Assembly (NCBI RefSeq): GCF_037577855.1
Contig: NZ_JBAKFX010000006.1
Span: 76,932-140,931, forward strand
Length of the DNA stretch: 64,000 bases
Source of the DNA: Dethiothermospora halolimnae
GTDB lineage: Bacteria; Bacillota; Clostridia; Tissierellales; VENL01
Direction: 5' to 3'
The notes under the pieces are model-generated. The model was not told the DNA's origin. It ran no database searches and worked only from the letters and a program-made list of their open reading frames with translations. Each line of letters starts with the position of its first letter. Position 1 is the first letter of the stretch. A program made the translations under genes and the position numbers. Below, piece after piece: positions 44,686 to 52,817 of this stretch.

Positions 44686-44722
44686 GGGCTTAACGCTCCG
44701 CTACCCCTATTCCCTTTTTGTG
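44679..44722 (+). terminator. Hairpin B flanking the RNA polymerase gene
   Basis: GGAATAGGGG (44679-44688) pairs with CCCCTATTCC (44704-44713), followed by CTTTTTGTGG. The stem includes the polymerase stop codon. It is a covarying relative of hairpin A. Confidence 0.8.
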
Positions 44723-44769
44723 GAGCATGAATTATAAATAAATAAAAATTATAAGGAGGTCAATAAAAT

Positions 44770-44958
44770 ATGGATAATGGAACGATTGTAATATTATTAG
44801 AACGAATGGCAGGATGGCTTATGTTTAATAGGTTTCATAAACTAGGGGAAAAGAAAGATTTAAAAGATCTTAATAGAAAAATTTATATATTTAAAGATTC
44901 ATCTAAATTAAGGCAAGCTATGAATGAGTATGAAAACTATAAACATATAGTTAATTAG
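44770..44958 (+). CDS. Small unknown protein between polymerase and helicase
   Basis: This 62-aa protein, MDNGTIVILLERMAGWLMFNRFHKLGEKKDLKDLNRKIYIFKDSSKL..., is helical and basic in the middle, with AAGGAGGT before the ATG. It is 15 bases from the helicase gene, so probably in one operon with it. No family recognised; it could be a small adaptor or regulator. Confidence 0.55.
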   Translation: MDNGTIVILLERMAGWLMFNRFHKLGEKKDLKDLNRKIYIFKDSSKLRQAMNEYENYKHIVN

Positions 44959-44973
44959 AGGAAAGTGGGTGAC

Positions 44974-46524
44974 ATGTATATGGGGATAAAAGCAAAAAAC
45001 AGCAATAAAAGAGTAAGTGAAGTAATTACTATTGATGAAATAAAGAAGTGGGATAAGGGCGATATAATAACAGTTAAGGCTGGAACAGGAAAAGGAAAAA
45101 GTTATTTTATTAAAAATTTATTATATGCATTTGCGAAGAAACGTAATAAGAAAATATTATTTTTAATACATAGGATAAATTGTGTAAATCAGTTTGAAAA
45201 AGAAATAATAAGAGACAAGAAAACAGATGTTATAGATATTAAAACATATCAGAAAATAGAAGCTTTATATAATAATCATAAAAAAAGTTTTAATTTTTCT
45301 GAATATGAATATATAGTTTGTGATGAATTTCATTATTTTATGAGTGATGCTGCATTTAATAAAACAACAGATATATCACTTAATTTAATACTTGAAGAGA
45401 ATGATAAAACCAAAATTTTCATGAGTGCAACTGGTGACTACATGAAAGCCTATATAAATAATGTAAAGAATAAAGAAACAAATGATTATGAGCTTCCTAT
45501 AAAATACGATTTTATAGAAGAATTGACTTTTTTTAATAAAGATGAAACTATAGAAAAATTTATTAAAAAAGCTATAGAGAAAAAAATTAAAACAATATTT
45601 TTTATACAATCTGCCACAAAAGCATATAATTTTTATAAGAAATATAAAAGGAATTGTTTATTTAATTGTGGTAAGTCAGATAAACATTATAAATATGTTG
45701 ATAAGAATAAAATTGATAATATGCTTGAAAATGAAAGATTTGATGATTTAATATTAATAACAACAACTTGTATGGATGCTGGGGTTAACATTAAGGATGA
45801 AGAAGTGGAACATGTAGTCTGTGATGTTAAGGACATAGGAGTTTTAATTCAATGTATAGGGAGGAAAAGAATACAAAATAGTAAGGAAAAAATATATTTA
45901 TATATAAAGACAATTACTAATAAACAGTTAGGGGGAATGAAGTCTCAATTGAAATTGAAAGTTGCAAAAGCTGACTATCTAAGAAAACATACGGTTAAAG
46001 AATATATACTAAAATATCCTAGACAAAATGATATTAATAATATTGTTTATGCTGATATTGTAGAGGAGGCAGATAAAAGTACTCATAAAGTAAATGAACT
46101 AATGTATTTTAAATGTATTTGTGATTGTGCTAATATTGGTACAATGTTATTTTATAAAAAATTTGGTTATTGTAAGTATATAGCAGATATGTTTGGATTT
46201 ATCGATCAGCAAGGTTATCCTGATTATGATATAATTGATGAAAGATATAAGAAGAAGACATTAGAAGATTATCTGGAAAGTATTGTTGGTAAAAAATTGT
46301 ATAGAAATGAACAAAAGAAATTAGCTAAAAGGGTTAATATAAAACGCAATGGAAGATTATTAAAGAGTGCAGAATCATTAAATAGTTGCTTTAAAGAGGA
46401 AAAAATCCATTACATAGTTGATAACAATAAGGGTAATGTTGATTGGAGAAGAAAACTAGAAGATGGATCTAACAATAAGTATCGTGGCAAAAAGTATTGG
46501 ATAGTTTTTAAGTTAGTATCATAA
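44974..46524 (+). CDS. SF2 (DEAD/DEAH-like) helicase
   Basis: I prefer the ATG at 44974; a GTG at 44965 is an alternative. The protein is about 516 aa. Motif I is TVKAGTGKGKSYFIKNLL, motif II YIVCDEFHYF (DEFH instead of DEAH), motif III IFMSATGDYMK. A helicase C-terminal region follows: LILITTTCMDAGVNIKDEEVEHVVCDVKDIGVLIQCIGRKRIQ (motifs V-VI). The C-terminal 150 residues are unassigned. Being next to the polymerase, it may help transcription or replication of the element; this is inference from order only. Confidence 0.82.
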   Translation: MYMGIKAKNSNKRVSEVITIDEIKKWDKGDIITVKAGTGKGKSYFIKNLLYAFAKKRNKKILFLIHRINCVNQFEKEIIRDKKTDVIDIKTYQKIEALYNNHKKSFNFSEYEYIVCDEFHYFMSDAAFNKTTDISLNLILEENDKTKIFMSATGDYMKAYINNVKNKETNDYELPIKYDFIEELTFFNKDETIEKFIKKAIEKKIKTIFFIQSATKAYNFYKKYKRNCLFNCGKSDKHYKYVDKNKIDNMLENERFDDLILITTTCMDAGVNIKDEEVEHVVCDVKDIGVLIQCIGRKRIQNSKEKIYLYIKTITNKQLGGMKSQLKLKVAKADYLRKHTVKEYILKYPRQNDINNIVYADIVEEADKSTHKVNELMYFKCICDCANIGTMLFYKKFGYCKYIADMFGFIDQQGYPDYDIIDERYKKKTLEDYLESIVGKKLYRNEQKKLAKRVNIKRNGRLLKSAESLNSCFKEEKIHYIVDNNKGNVDWRRKLEDGSNNKYRGKKYWIVFKLVS

Positions 46525-46549
46525 GATGTTTGATTGGCAAGAAATTGGA

Positions 46550-46783
46550 TGTAATGCTCTTTAAAGAACTTATCACCCTAAAAATTGCCAAGCATGAATT
46601 TACAAGTAATGTTAAAGAAATATTATACTATATAAAAAGAAAAATAAAAAACTATATGCAAAGGGGGTTTGGGGGAAATGCAAAAGACACGGAACGATAG
46701 TGGAGTGTCCTTTCCCCCAATAACATAGTAGAGTTAAAGAGTTGTTATTAACTATCTATTCCAACTGGAGTAGGTAGTTTTTT
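46550..46783 (+). ncRNA. Candidate structured RNA with terminator
   Basis: In the non-coding gap 46525-46826, a hairpin with a perfect 10-pair outer stem TTGGGGGAAA (46669-46678) / TTTCCCCCAA (46711-46720) contains an inner 5-pair stem GACAC (46686-46690) / GTGTC (46705-46709). About 30 bases later a terminator follows: AACTATCTA (46750-46758) / TAGGTAGTT (46771-46779), then Ts. The arrangement resembles the 3' end of a small RNA; the 5' end is not defined. A phage packaging signal is another option. Confidence 0.45.
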
Positions 46784-46826
46784 TATGTTTAAAATTAAAT
46801 TAATTAAAGATAGGAGGATCTATACT

Positions 46827-46988
46827 ATGGAAGTATTAGAAATGATAATGGAGGAGATAGGAAGAGTTAGCTTAGGGTTATGCGGACTCTTAGTATTGAG
46901 TTTTTTAATTGAAGGGATAGATAAGGGGGTAAAATGGGTTGCAAATAGAGTTAATAAAATTAGAAAAGCTAATTCCATACGCAAATAA
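46827..46988 (+). CDS. Small single-span membrane protein
   Basis: The start ATG 46827 follows AGGAGG, giving 53 aa: an acidic N-terminus (MEVLEMIMEEIGRV), one hydrophobic helix (SLGLCGLLVLSFLIEGI) and a basic tail. The 3' end overlaps the methyltransferase gene start by 50 bases in another frame. It could be a small holin-like or regulatory peptide; no family assigned. Confidence 0.55.
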   Translation: MEVLEMIMEEIGRVSLGLCGLLVLSFLIEGIDKGVKWVANRVNKIRKANSIRK

Positions 46989-48168
46989 TGCAAGGAATAA
47001 TGAAAAAGCAGTTGATAAGGTTGCTAATAGTATAAAAGAATTTGGATTTAAAAATCCCATATTGATAGATACAAATAATGAAATTATAGCAGGACATACT
47101 AGACTATTGGCTGCTAAAAAACTAGGATTAAAGGAAGTTCCTACAATAAAAGTAGATGATTTATCACCTGAACAAATTAAAGCTTTCAGAATTGCAGATA
47201 ATAAAACAGCAGAGTATAGTGAATGGGATTTTGAATTATTGGCTAAAGAATTAGAAGAGTTAAAAATAGAGGGATATTCATTAGACTTAACTGGATTTGA
47301 TTTTAGTGAAGCTGAAAAATTAATGGATGAATTTAAAGGAGAAAATGAATCAGATGGAATGGAAGATGAAACAGTTCCAGAACCACCTAAAAATCCAATT
47401 ACAAACAGAGGTGACATTTGGCTACTTGGTAAACACAGATTAGTGTGTGGTGATAGTACAGTTAAAGAGGATATGGAAAAATTAATGGATGGAAAGAAAG
47501 CAAATTTAATTGTTACAGATCCACCCTATAATGTGGATTATACTGGAAAAACTAAAGATGCATTAAAGATTGAAAACGATAAAATGGATAATGATAGTTT
47601 TTATAATTTTTTATATGATGCCTTTACTAGATTGTATGAGGTGGCTGATGCTGGAGCAGGAGTATACATATTTCATGCAGATAGTGAAGGATTAAATTTT
47701 AGAAAGGCTATGATAGAATCAGGTTTTAAATTGGCTCAATGTTGTATATGGGCAAAACAAACAATGGTCATGGGGAGGCAAGATTATCATTGGCAACATG
47801 AGCCTGTGTTATATGGATGGAAACCTACAGCTGGGCATTATTGGAATAGTGACAGAAAGCAGACAACATTATGGCATTTTGATAGACCATTTAGAAATGA
47901 ATTTCATCCGACCATGAAGCCAGTAGATTTAATATGTTATCCAATAAAAAATTCAAGTAAGATTGGTGATTTGGTACTTGATAGCTTTGGTGGTTCAGGT
48001 TCTACTTTAATGGCTTGTATAGAAACCGATAGAATATGTTATACCATGGAATTAGAAGAAAAGTATGCAGATGTGGTAGTGAATAGATATATTAATAAAA
48101 TGGGAAGTGATGATATCTATTTAATAAGGGGTGGAGAGAGAATTTCATATAATGAAATAAAAGAATAA
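46939..48168 (+). CDS. ParB-domain DNA methyltransferase (phage type)
   Basis: The start TTG 46939 follows AAGGGGG. Of 409 aa, residues 1-95 are a ParB/Srx-like N-terminal domain (LIPYANNARNNEKAVDKVANSIKEFGFKNPILIDTNNEIIAGHTRLLAAKKLGL). Residues about 160-400 are a beta-class N6-adenine/N4-cytosine methyltransferase (motif IV IVTDPPYNVDYTG, motif I LVLDSFGGSGSTLMACIETDR). Such fusions are common near phage terminase genes, where they protect or mark phage DNA. The target site is unknown. Confidence 0.9.
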   Translation: MQIELIKLEKLIPYANNARNNEKAVDKVANSIKEFGFKNPILIDTNNEIIAGHTRLLAAKKLGLKEVPTIKVDDLSPEQIKAFRIADNKTAEYSEWDFELLAKELEELKIEGYSLDLTGFDFSEAEKLMDEFKGENESDGMEDETVPEPPKNPITNRGDIWLLGKHRLVCGDSTVKEDMEKLMDGKKANLIVTDPPYNVDYTGKTKDALKIENDKMDNDSFYNFLYDAFTRLYEVADAGAGVYIFHADSEGLNFRKAMIESGFKLAQCCIWAKQTMVMGRQDYHWQHEPVLYGWKPTAGHYWNSDRKQTTLWHFDRPFRNEFHPTMKPVDLICYPIKNSSKIGDLVLDSFGGSGSTLMACIETDRICYTMELEEKYADVVVNRYINKMGSDDIYLIRGGERISYNEIKE

Positions 48169-48212
48169 TTCCTTTGATGTATTGATTTAGCTGTGTTTGA
48201 GAGGTATGATGT

Positions 48213-48241
48213 GAGCACCAATTAAATATGGAGGTGCTTAT
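48213..48241 (+). promoter_or_regulatory. Hairpin that includes a ribosome binding site
   Basis: TGAGCACC pairs with GGTGCTTA around AATTAAATATGGA. The GGAGGTG ribosome site of the gene at 48240 is half inside the stem, so translation may depend on melting it. A similar ACAC/GTGT hairpin sits just before the GGAGGTG of the recombinase gene at 50774. Confidence 0.45.
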
Positions 48242-48443
48242 GATGAAAGAATGGCTTATTAAAACTACCTTGCAAGGATTGATATTTACTGCTAGGGAGA
48301 AGCAATGTGTTCTTGGAGAGGATGCTAAGAAAGATATCAAGCAGATTAAGGAGATGTGTGAGGAGTTGGTGAGGTTTTGGGATTTGGATGAAGGATTTAT
48401 TGATGAATTTTATATGGAAGTAGAGAGTATGGGGGCTGAGTAA
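48240..48443 (+). CDS. Small unknown phage-like protein
   Basis: This 67-aa protein starts MMKEWLIKTTLQGLIFTAREKQCVLGEDAKKDIKQIKEMCEELVRFWDLDEGF and is helical. The start follows GGAGGTG within a hairpin. Small proteins of this kind are common before terminase genes; no function recognised. Confidence 0.55.
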   Translation: MMKEWLIKTTLQGLIFTAREKQCVLGEDAKKDIKQIKEMCEELVRFWDLDEGFIDEFYMEVESMGAE

Positions 48444-48542
48444 TCAGTTCCTTTTTTACTTGAGAATATCATGAATATGATGTATAATTATGGAAATAAA
48501 ATAAACATTTTGAATTATAATATGATATGTGAGGAGATAAAA

Positions 48543-49241
48543 ATGCAAATTGATAATTTTATTGATATTAATAACGAAGTAAATAAAAATTATATAGACT
48601 TTTCTATAGAACCTAAAATAAAAACTCCAGTTGGGGAAATACTCATTAATTTATATTTAGATAATGAAATGTTTAGTATTAAAAATTTTAATATATTTAA
48701 ATATAAAAGTGGTTATCTATTTCATTGTGAATCAAAAATGTTTTTAGTACAGTTGTTAATTATTGAAGAAGATAAACAAGTTACTGATGATATAAGGGTT
48801 GACGGTAGATATAGTATTAAGTGGAGAATTAAAGCTTATGATGAAATAAAGAATTTGAAATTTGAAACTAAAATAAATGAAAAAAACAGATGGAAAGATG
48901 CTTATAGTGATAGTGGAGAATGGATGGCAGCAAAAACATGGGATAATGGCGAGAGAATGATAACAATAGCTACAGAAGATGAAGATAGTTTAGAAGGAAG
49001 AGCTAGAAACGACAATTGGATACCAATTAGATTAAAAGATATATTTATTGAACCGAAAAATGGGTACATAATAGTATATACACCTGAGTATACGGATGAT
49101 GGTATGATAGTAGAATTTCCGAATCTATTAAAGGATGAAAAAGTTTTGGTCGAATTTGGGGTATCATGGTATCAATATAAAAATGATAATGAATTTGAAT
49201 TTATTAAAACATGGTATGGTGCAGATCCAAGCTTACTATAA
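48543..49241 (+). CDS. Unknown protein
   Basis: The start ATG 48543 follows GAGGAG; the earlier ATG at 48471 lacks a ribosome site. The 232-aa protein is beta-rich and soluble: KIKTPVGEILINLYLDNEMFSIKNFN, a Trp-rich middle (KWRIKAYDE, RWKDAYSDSGEWMAAKTWDNGERMITIATEDED) and an end VLVEFGVSWYQYKND. It has no signal peptide. I cannot assign a family. It may be cargo, not a structural gene. Confidence 0.55.
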   Translation: MQIDNFIDINNEVNKNYIDFSIEPKIKTPVGEILINLYLDNEMFSIKNFNIFKYKSGYLFHCESKMFLVQLLIIEEDKQVTDDIRVDGRYSIKWRIKAYDEIKNLKFETKINEKNRWKDAYSDSGEWMAAKTWDNGERMITIATEDEDSLEGRARNDNWIPIRLKDIFIEPKNGYIIVYTPEYTDDGMIVEFPNLLKDEKVLVEFGVSWYQYKNDNEFEFIKTWYGADPSLL

Positions 49242-49314
49242 TAATAAAGTATATTTCTAAGTTGTCCATTTCCTTTTACTGGTATATAATTATTGGTGAA
49301 AGGGGATGGAGACT

Positions 49315-49971
49315 ATGGATATTGAAGAAGTTGTTTTAAGAGAATTACCATTAGGAGAGGGATTTAACTACAAAACTCTTTACAATGACGATAGAGGAGC
49401 AGTCCATAAGGAAGAATACAAAGGATTACTTTATAGTTGTTTAAAAGAAAAAGTAATTGAAGTAAAAAAATATTTAGTGGAAGAGAAAGTAGCATCAATG
49501 GTATTTTATGATATTGCTGATAGATCTGGTAAAGAAGAGCATCAGTTAAAAGAGAAGTTAAAAGAGTATCATCAAGAGAGTTATTATAATGTTGCTCCAT
49601 TCATATATTTATTAGAGAAAATTGAACCTAATTATAAACTGAGTAGTAAAAGAGAAGAATATAAAGATCCTATGTTAGAATATCCAGATAATATTATTAT
49701 AGGACATAAGTTTGAAGGAACAAATGCTTTTACTAGACTATTTTTAAAAGATAGCAAAATAGCAATTAATTCATTTAATGATAATATAGAAAATTTAATG
49801 GATACATTAGAACTTGACGGTATATCAGTTTATGTACTTGATGTTGAAAAATTTGGTCATAGAGAACAAGATATTGTATTATATAAATTAACAAAAAGAA
49901 AAGAGTTTAATAAATTAAAATATGAGGCTCAACATAAGTTTTTAGAAGAAATATCAAAGCATAAATTATAA
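49315..49971 (+). CDS. Unknown protein
   Basis: The start ATG 49315 lies nine bases after AAAGGGG (an ATG at 49306 touches the site). The 218-aa soluble protein starts MDIEEVVLRELPLGEGFNYKTLYNDDRGAVHKEEYKGLLYSCLKEKVIEVKKYL. It has an alpha/beta C-terminus (DNIIIGHKFEGTNAFTRLFLKDSKIAINSF). No motif recognised. It ends at a clear terminator before the packaging module. Confidence 0.55.
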   Translation: MDIEEVVLRELPLGEGFNYKTLYNDDRGAVHKEEYKGLLYSCLKEKVIEVKKYLVEEKVASMVFYDIADRSGKEEHQLKEKLKEYHQESYYNVAPFIYLLEKIEPNYKLSSKREEYKDPMLEYPDNIIIGHKFEGTNAFTRLFLKDSKIAINSFNDNIENLMDTLELDGISVYVLDVEKFGHREQDIVLYKLTKRKEFNKLKYEAQHKFLEEISKHKL

Positions 49972-49980
49972 TACTAAAAA

Positions 49981-50011
49981 GAGATGTTAGACAACCTAAT
50001 ATCTCTTTTTC
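49981..50011 (+). terminator. Terminator before the packaging module
   Basis: GAGATgtTAG pairs with CTAatATCTC around ACAAC, followed by TTTTT. Confidence 0.8.
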
Positions 50012-50043
50012 TTTGCTGAAAATAGAAGGAGGTGAGGTGATAA

Positions 50044-50586
50044 TTGAGTAGAAAAGGAATACCAAATAATATAACTAAGTGGGATACTCATGTGGCACCT
50101 CGATTATCTGACATTAAAAGATGGATAATTGAAGGAGCTACTGATAGAGAGATTTGTGATAAGTTAGATATCAGCCATGACACATGGTATAGATATATGA
50201 AAGAGCATAAAATACTATCTGACCTCGTTTCCATGGGGAAGTCTGTTATGGATTCTCGAGTAGAAAAAGCACTTTTTAAATTAGCATTAGGTTATGAGTA
50301 TGAAGAAATAAAAACTATAGTTGAAGAAGGAAAGAATGGTAAAAAGAAAACTAGGATAGAAAAGGTTAAAAAATATCAACCACCAAATGCTACAGCTTTA
50401 TCCTTTTGGTTAAGGAATAGACAACCTGAAAAATGGAATGAAAGAAAAGAGGTTATAATAGATACTAAAGAAAATGAAGAAGCAAGAAAGAAACTATTCC
50501 TTGAAATGATAGATGATGATATTGTTGAAGCTGAATATTCAGAAGTAGAGAATAAAAAGCTAGAATCATCTAAAGAAGAACAGTAA
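50044..50586 (+). CDS. Terminase small subunit (TerS)
   Basis: The 180-aa protein starts at a TTG 11 bases after AAGGAGGTGAGG. Residues 36-62 form a helix-turn-helix (IEGATDREICDKLDISHDTWYRYMKEH), as in DNA-recognising TerS proteins. The middle reads VEKALFKLALGYEYEEIKTIVEEGKNGKKKTRIEKVKKYQPPNATALSFWLRNRQPEKWNER, a typical phage TerS segment. It recognises the packaging site and hands DNA to TerL, which here is encoded 2.2 kb downstream, after two inserted genes. Confidence 0.85.
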   Translation: MSRKGIPNNITKWDTHVAPRLSDIKRWIIEGATDREICDKLDISHDTWYRYMKEHKILSDLVSMGKSVMDSRVEKALFKLALGYEYEEIKTIVEEGKNGKKKTRIEKVKKYQPPNATALSFWLRNRQPEKWNERKEVIIDTKENEEARKKLFLEMIDDDIVEAEYSEVENKKLESSKEEQ

Positions 50587-50606
50587 GATAATAAGTAGTA
50601 TAAAGA

Positions 50607-50701
50607 TTATGTATTCAGTTTTTAGGGAGATAAATGCCCTTTTCATTGCAATTATTAGTCTAAATTAGCCTGAACTGACTACATAATGACGGTTATGTAT
50701 T
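50607..50701. other. dif-like recombination site and extra half-site
   Basis: ACTACATAA (50678-50686), six bases TGACGG, then TTATGTATT (50693-50701). Inverted CATAA/TTATG half-sites around a six-base centre are the architecture of Xer (dif/cer-type) sites. A further TTATGTATTCAGTTTT half-site lies at 50607. The recombinase gene starts 73 bases downstream. Confidence 0.6.
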
Positions 50702-50773
50702 GAGTTTTATCTTTACTTTCAGTACCTATAGAGGTAACATTAACACACCAAATAAAGTGTGGAGGTGCTGAGT

Positions 50774-51622
50774 ATGGCTTATATAAAGGCTTTTAAGCAG
50801 TATCTATTAGGTCAAGACAAAAGTGATAATACTATGTCTTGTTACGTTAGGGATACAAAAGTTTTTATTAATTGGTACAGTAGCCGAACTGATTATGGAT
50901 TGGATAAACTTATAGAACTAGATGCAGTTGAATATAAAAAGTATCTGCAAAATGGTTCTGATTCAATCATAACTGTAAATAGGAAGATTGCAAGTGTAAA
51001 TTCCTTTTTAGGTTGGCTATATAGGGAAGGAAAAGTTGAAAGGGAACTTAGTATTAAACCTATTAAAAACAAGGACACGAAGCAATATAAAGGCTTAGAT
51101 GATAAAGAGTTAAGGAAGATTAGAGCAGAGATACATAGGTCAGAAGATAAGATGCATATAGCTATAATAGAATTACTACTTGGAACTGGAATCAGGGTAA
51201 GCGAATTAGTAAATATTAAACTGACAGATATAGAAATATCCCCTAGAAAGGGAAAAATATTAGTGCTTGGAAAAGGAAATTCAGTAAGAACTGTTCCTTT
51301 GAATAAGGATATTAGAAAAGCTATTACTGAATATTTGGAAGTTAGAAGGAAATCAAAAGATGAACACTTATTAATAGGGCAAAGAGGAGCATTGAAAAGA
51401 AATGCTATCAATCTAATATTGAAGAAGTATGGTGCTAGAGTAGGTATTAAAGTAACTCCCCATAAATTAAGACATACACTTGGATATAAGCTGGTGAAGA
51501 AAGGTAAAGCTATAACAACAATCCAACAGATATTTGGACATGACAATATACAGACCACTAATATATATACCTTAACTACTGAAAAAGATAAGAGAGAAGC
51601 ACTTGAAGGATTAGAATGGTAA
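50774..51622 (+). CDS. Tyrosine recombinase (XerC/XerD-like)
   Basis: The start ATG 50774 follows GGAGGTG. The 282-aa protein has an N-terminal SAM-like core-binding domain (1-100) and a catalytic domain with all active residues: R141 (GTGIRVSEL), K167 (LGKGNS), H230-x-x-R233 (HKLRHT), H256 (GHDNIQTTNIYT) and the nucleophile Y265. The element already has a serine integrase, so this enzyme may resolve multimers or act at the dif-like site directly upstream. It is inserted between the terminase subunit genes. Confidence 0.9.
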   Translation: MAYIKAFKQYLLGQDKSDNTMSCYVRDTKVFINWYSSRTDYGLDKLIELDAVEYKKYLQNGSDSIITVNRKIASVNSFLGWLYREGKVERELSIKPIKNKDTKQYKGLDDKELRKIRAEIHRSEDKMHIAIIELLLGTGIRVSELVNIKLTDIEISPRKGKILVLGKGNSVRTVPLNKDIRKAITEYLEVRRKSKDEHLLIGQRGALKRNAINLILKKYGARVGIKVTPHKLRHTLGYKLVKKGKAITTIQQIFGHDNIQTTNIYTLTTEKDKREALEGLEW

Positions 51623-51705
51623 ATAACCATTCTTTTTTTGCTTCTAAATGGGAGGGGTACTTCTATTTTGAGGAGAATGGTAGTCAGTAGATGGTGTAGA
51701 AATTT

Positions 51706-51735
51706 TTGACAAATAATTATGATATCGTATATAAT
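51706..51735 (+). promoter_or_regulatory. Promoter before the membrane-protein gene
   Basis: TTGACA (51706-51711), an 18-base spacer, TATAAT (51730-51735), 37 bases before the ATG. An own host-type promoter in the packaging module suggests expression from the integrated state. Confidence 0.7.
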
Positions 51736-51771
51736 TAATCAATAAAACAGATTTTTTAGATGGAGGAGAAA

Positions 51772-52773
51772 ATGGAAACTACATATATTGAGTCAACATT
51801 TGAAAAACTTATACCTAATAAGTTACCATATAATATTTTTTGGGTTATTTTATCAGTATTAACATATTGTATTTCAGAATTAATTCTTTTTTTGTTTCAT
51901 GAAGATAGATATTTTGTATTTCAATTGTTAATAATAGGAGGAGTGTTAACTTGGCCTATTTTTTATAGAATCTATTCTAAAAAATTTTATGATTTATTCA
52001 AAGATATAAAGGCGATATTTTGGGAAAATGATAATGATGCTAATGAGTGGTATGTAAATAATTCTAAAAGAATATTTGCTCTCAATACAATAGTGTCAAA
52101 ACTTTTAGTATTACTTTTGATGGTATTAGGGATTTTGACATTAATATATTTAGGCTTACCTTTTAATAATACTAGCGTTAATGTTATGGCTGTAATAGGA
52201 TTTCTTGTAATATACTTTATAGCTATTAACTCTGTTAATATTATGGTGCAGATGTTTATAACACTATATAAATTGTCTGAATTGGTTCCTAAAGTTGGTT
52301 TTTACCGTTATTCGCATCCAGCATTTTTAAAAATTAAAAAATTATACTTAGAGTTTGGAGTAGTTACTAGTATTATATATTTTGGACTTGTACTTAGTTT
52401 TAATTGCAGTCCATATAATATGAATCTTGTTTTGTTAGCGTGGTTGTCTTCTATTGCTATTCTACCTTTAGGGATGTATGTTTGTGCTTCGCTACTTTCA
52501 AAAAAGATAATATTAAAAGCAAGAGAATATCAAACAGATAAAATTGATTCAAAGATAGAATCACAATATAAGAAGTTAGAAAAAGAAGCTGATATGGATG
52601 ATATTATTAAACTTAAAAACTATATGGATATCAAAAATAATCTACTGAAATATCAAATAACTCAGAATAAGATAAATTCGATTTTTGCATTAATTATAGC
52701 ATTCATTAGTTTGGTGTCACAAATTATAACAATAATCAAAGGATTAGGGATCAAAGGTGTTTTTAGGGGGTAA
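51772..52773 (+). CDS. Multi-span membrane protein with its own promoter (moron candidate)
   Basis: The start ATG 51772 follows GGAGGAG. The 333-aa protein has about six to seven membrane helices (FWVILSVLTYCISELILFLF; FQLLIIGGVLTWPIFY; LLVLLLMVLGILTLIYL; MAVIGFLVIYFIAINSVNIMV; GVVTSIIYFGLVLSF; SIFALIIAFISLVSQIITII), and a charged coil before the last helix. It is not a phage structural protein. Its position between TerS and TerL and its host-type promoter suggest a lysogeny-expressed gene such as a superinfection-exclusion or toxin protein (inference). Confidence 0.65.
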   Translation: METTYIESTFEKLIPNKLPYNIFWVILSVLTYCISELILFLFHEDRYFVFQLLIIGGVLTWPIFYRIYSKKFYDLFKDIKAIFWENDNDANEWYVNNSKRIFALNTIVSKLLVLLLMVLGILTLIYLGLPFNNTSVNVMAVIGFLVIYFIAINSVNIMVQMFITLYKLSELVPKVGFYRYSHPAFLKIKKLYLEFGVVTSIIYFGLVLSFNCSPYNMNLVLLAWLSSIAILPLGMYVCASLLSKKIILKAREYQTDKIDSKIESQYKKLEKEADMDDIIKLKNYMDIKNNLLKYQITQNKINSIFALIIAFISLVSQIITIIKGLGIKGVFRG

Positions 52774-52817
52774 TAATTATTAAATATAAATTAGAATTAC
52801 AACAACAGAATAAAATA

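Noticed and set aside
50893..51630. 245-codon minus-strand ORF
   Set aside because: Antisense to the tyrosine recombinase whose catalytic residues are all in place; hydrophobic shadow sequence only.
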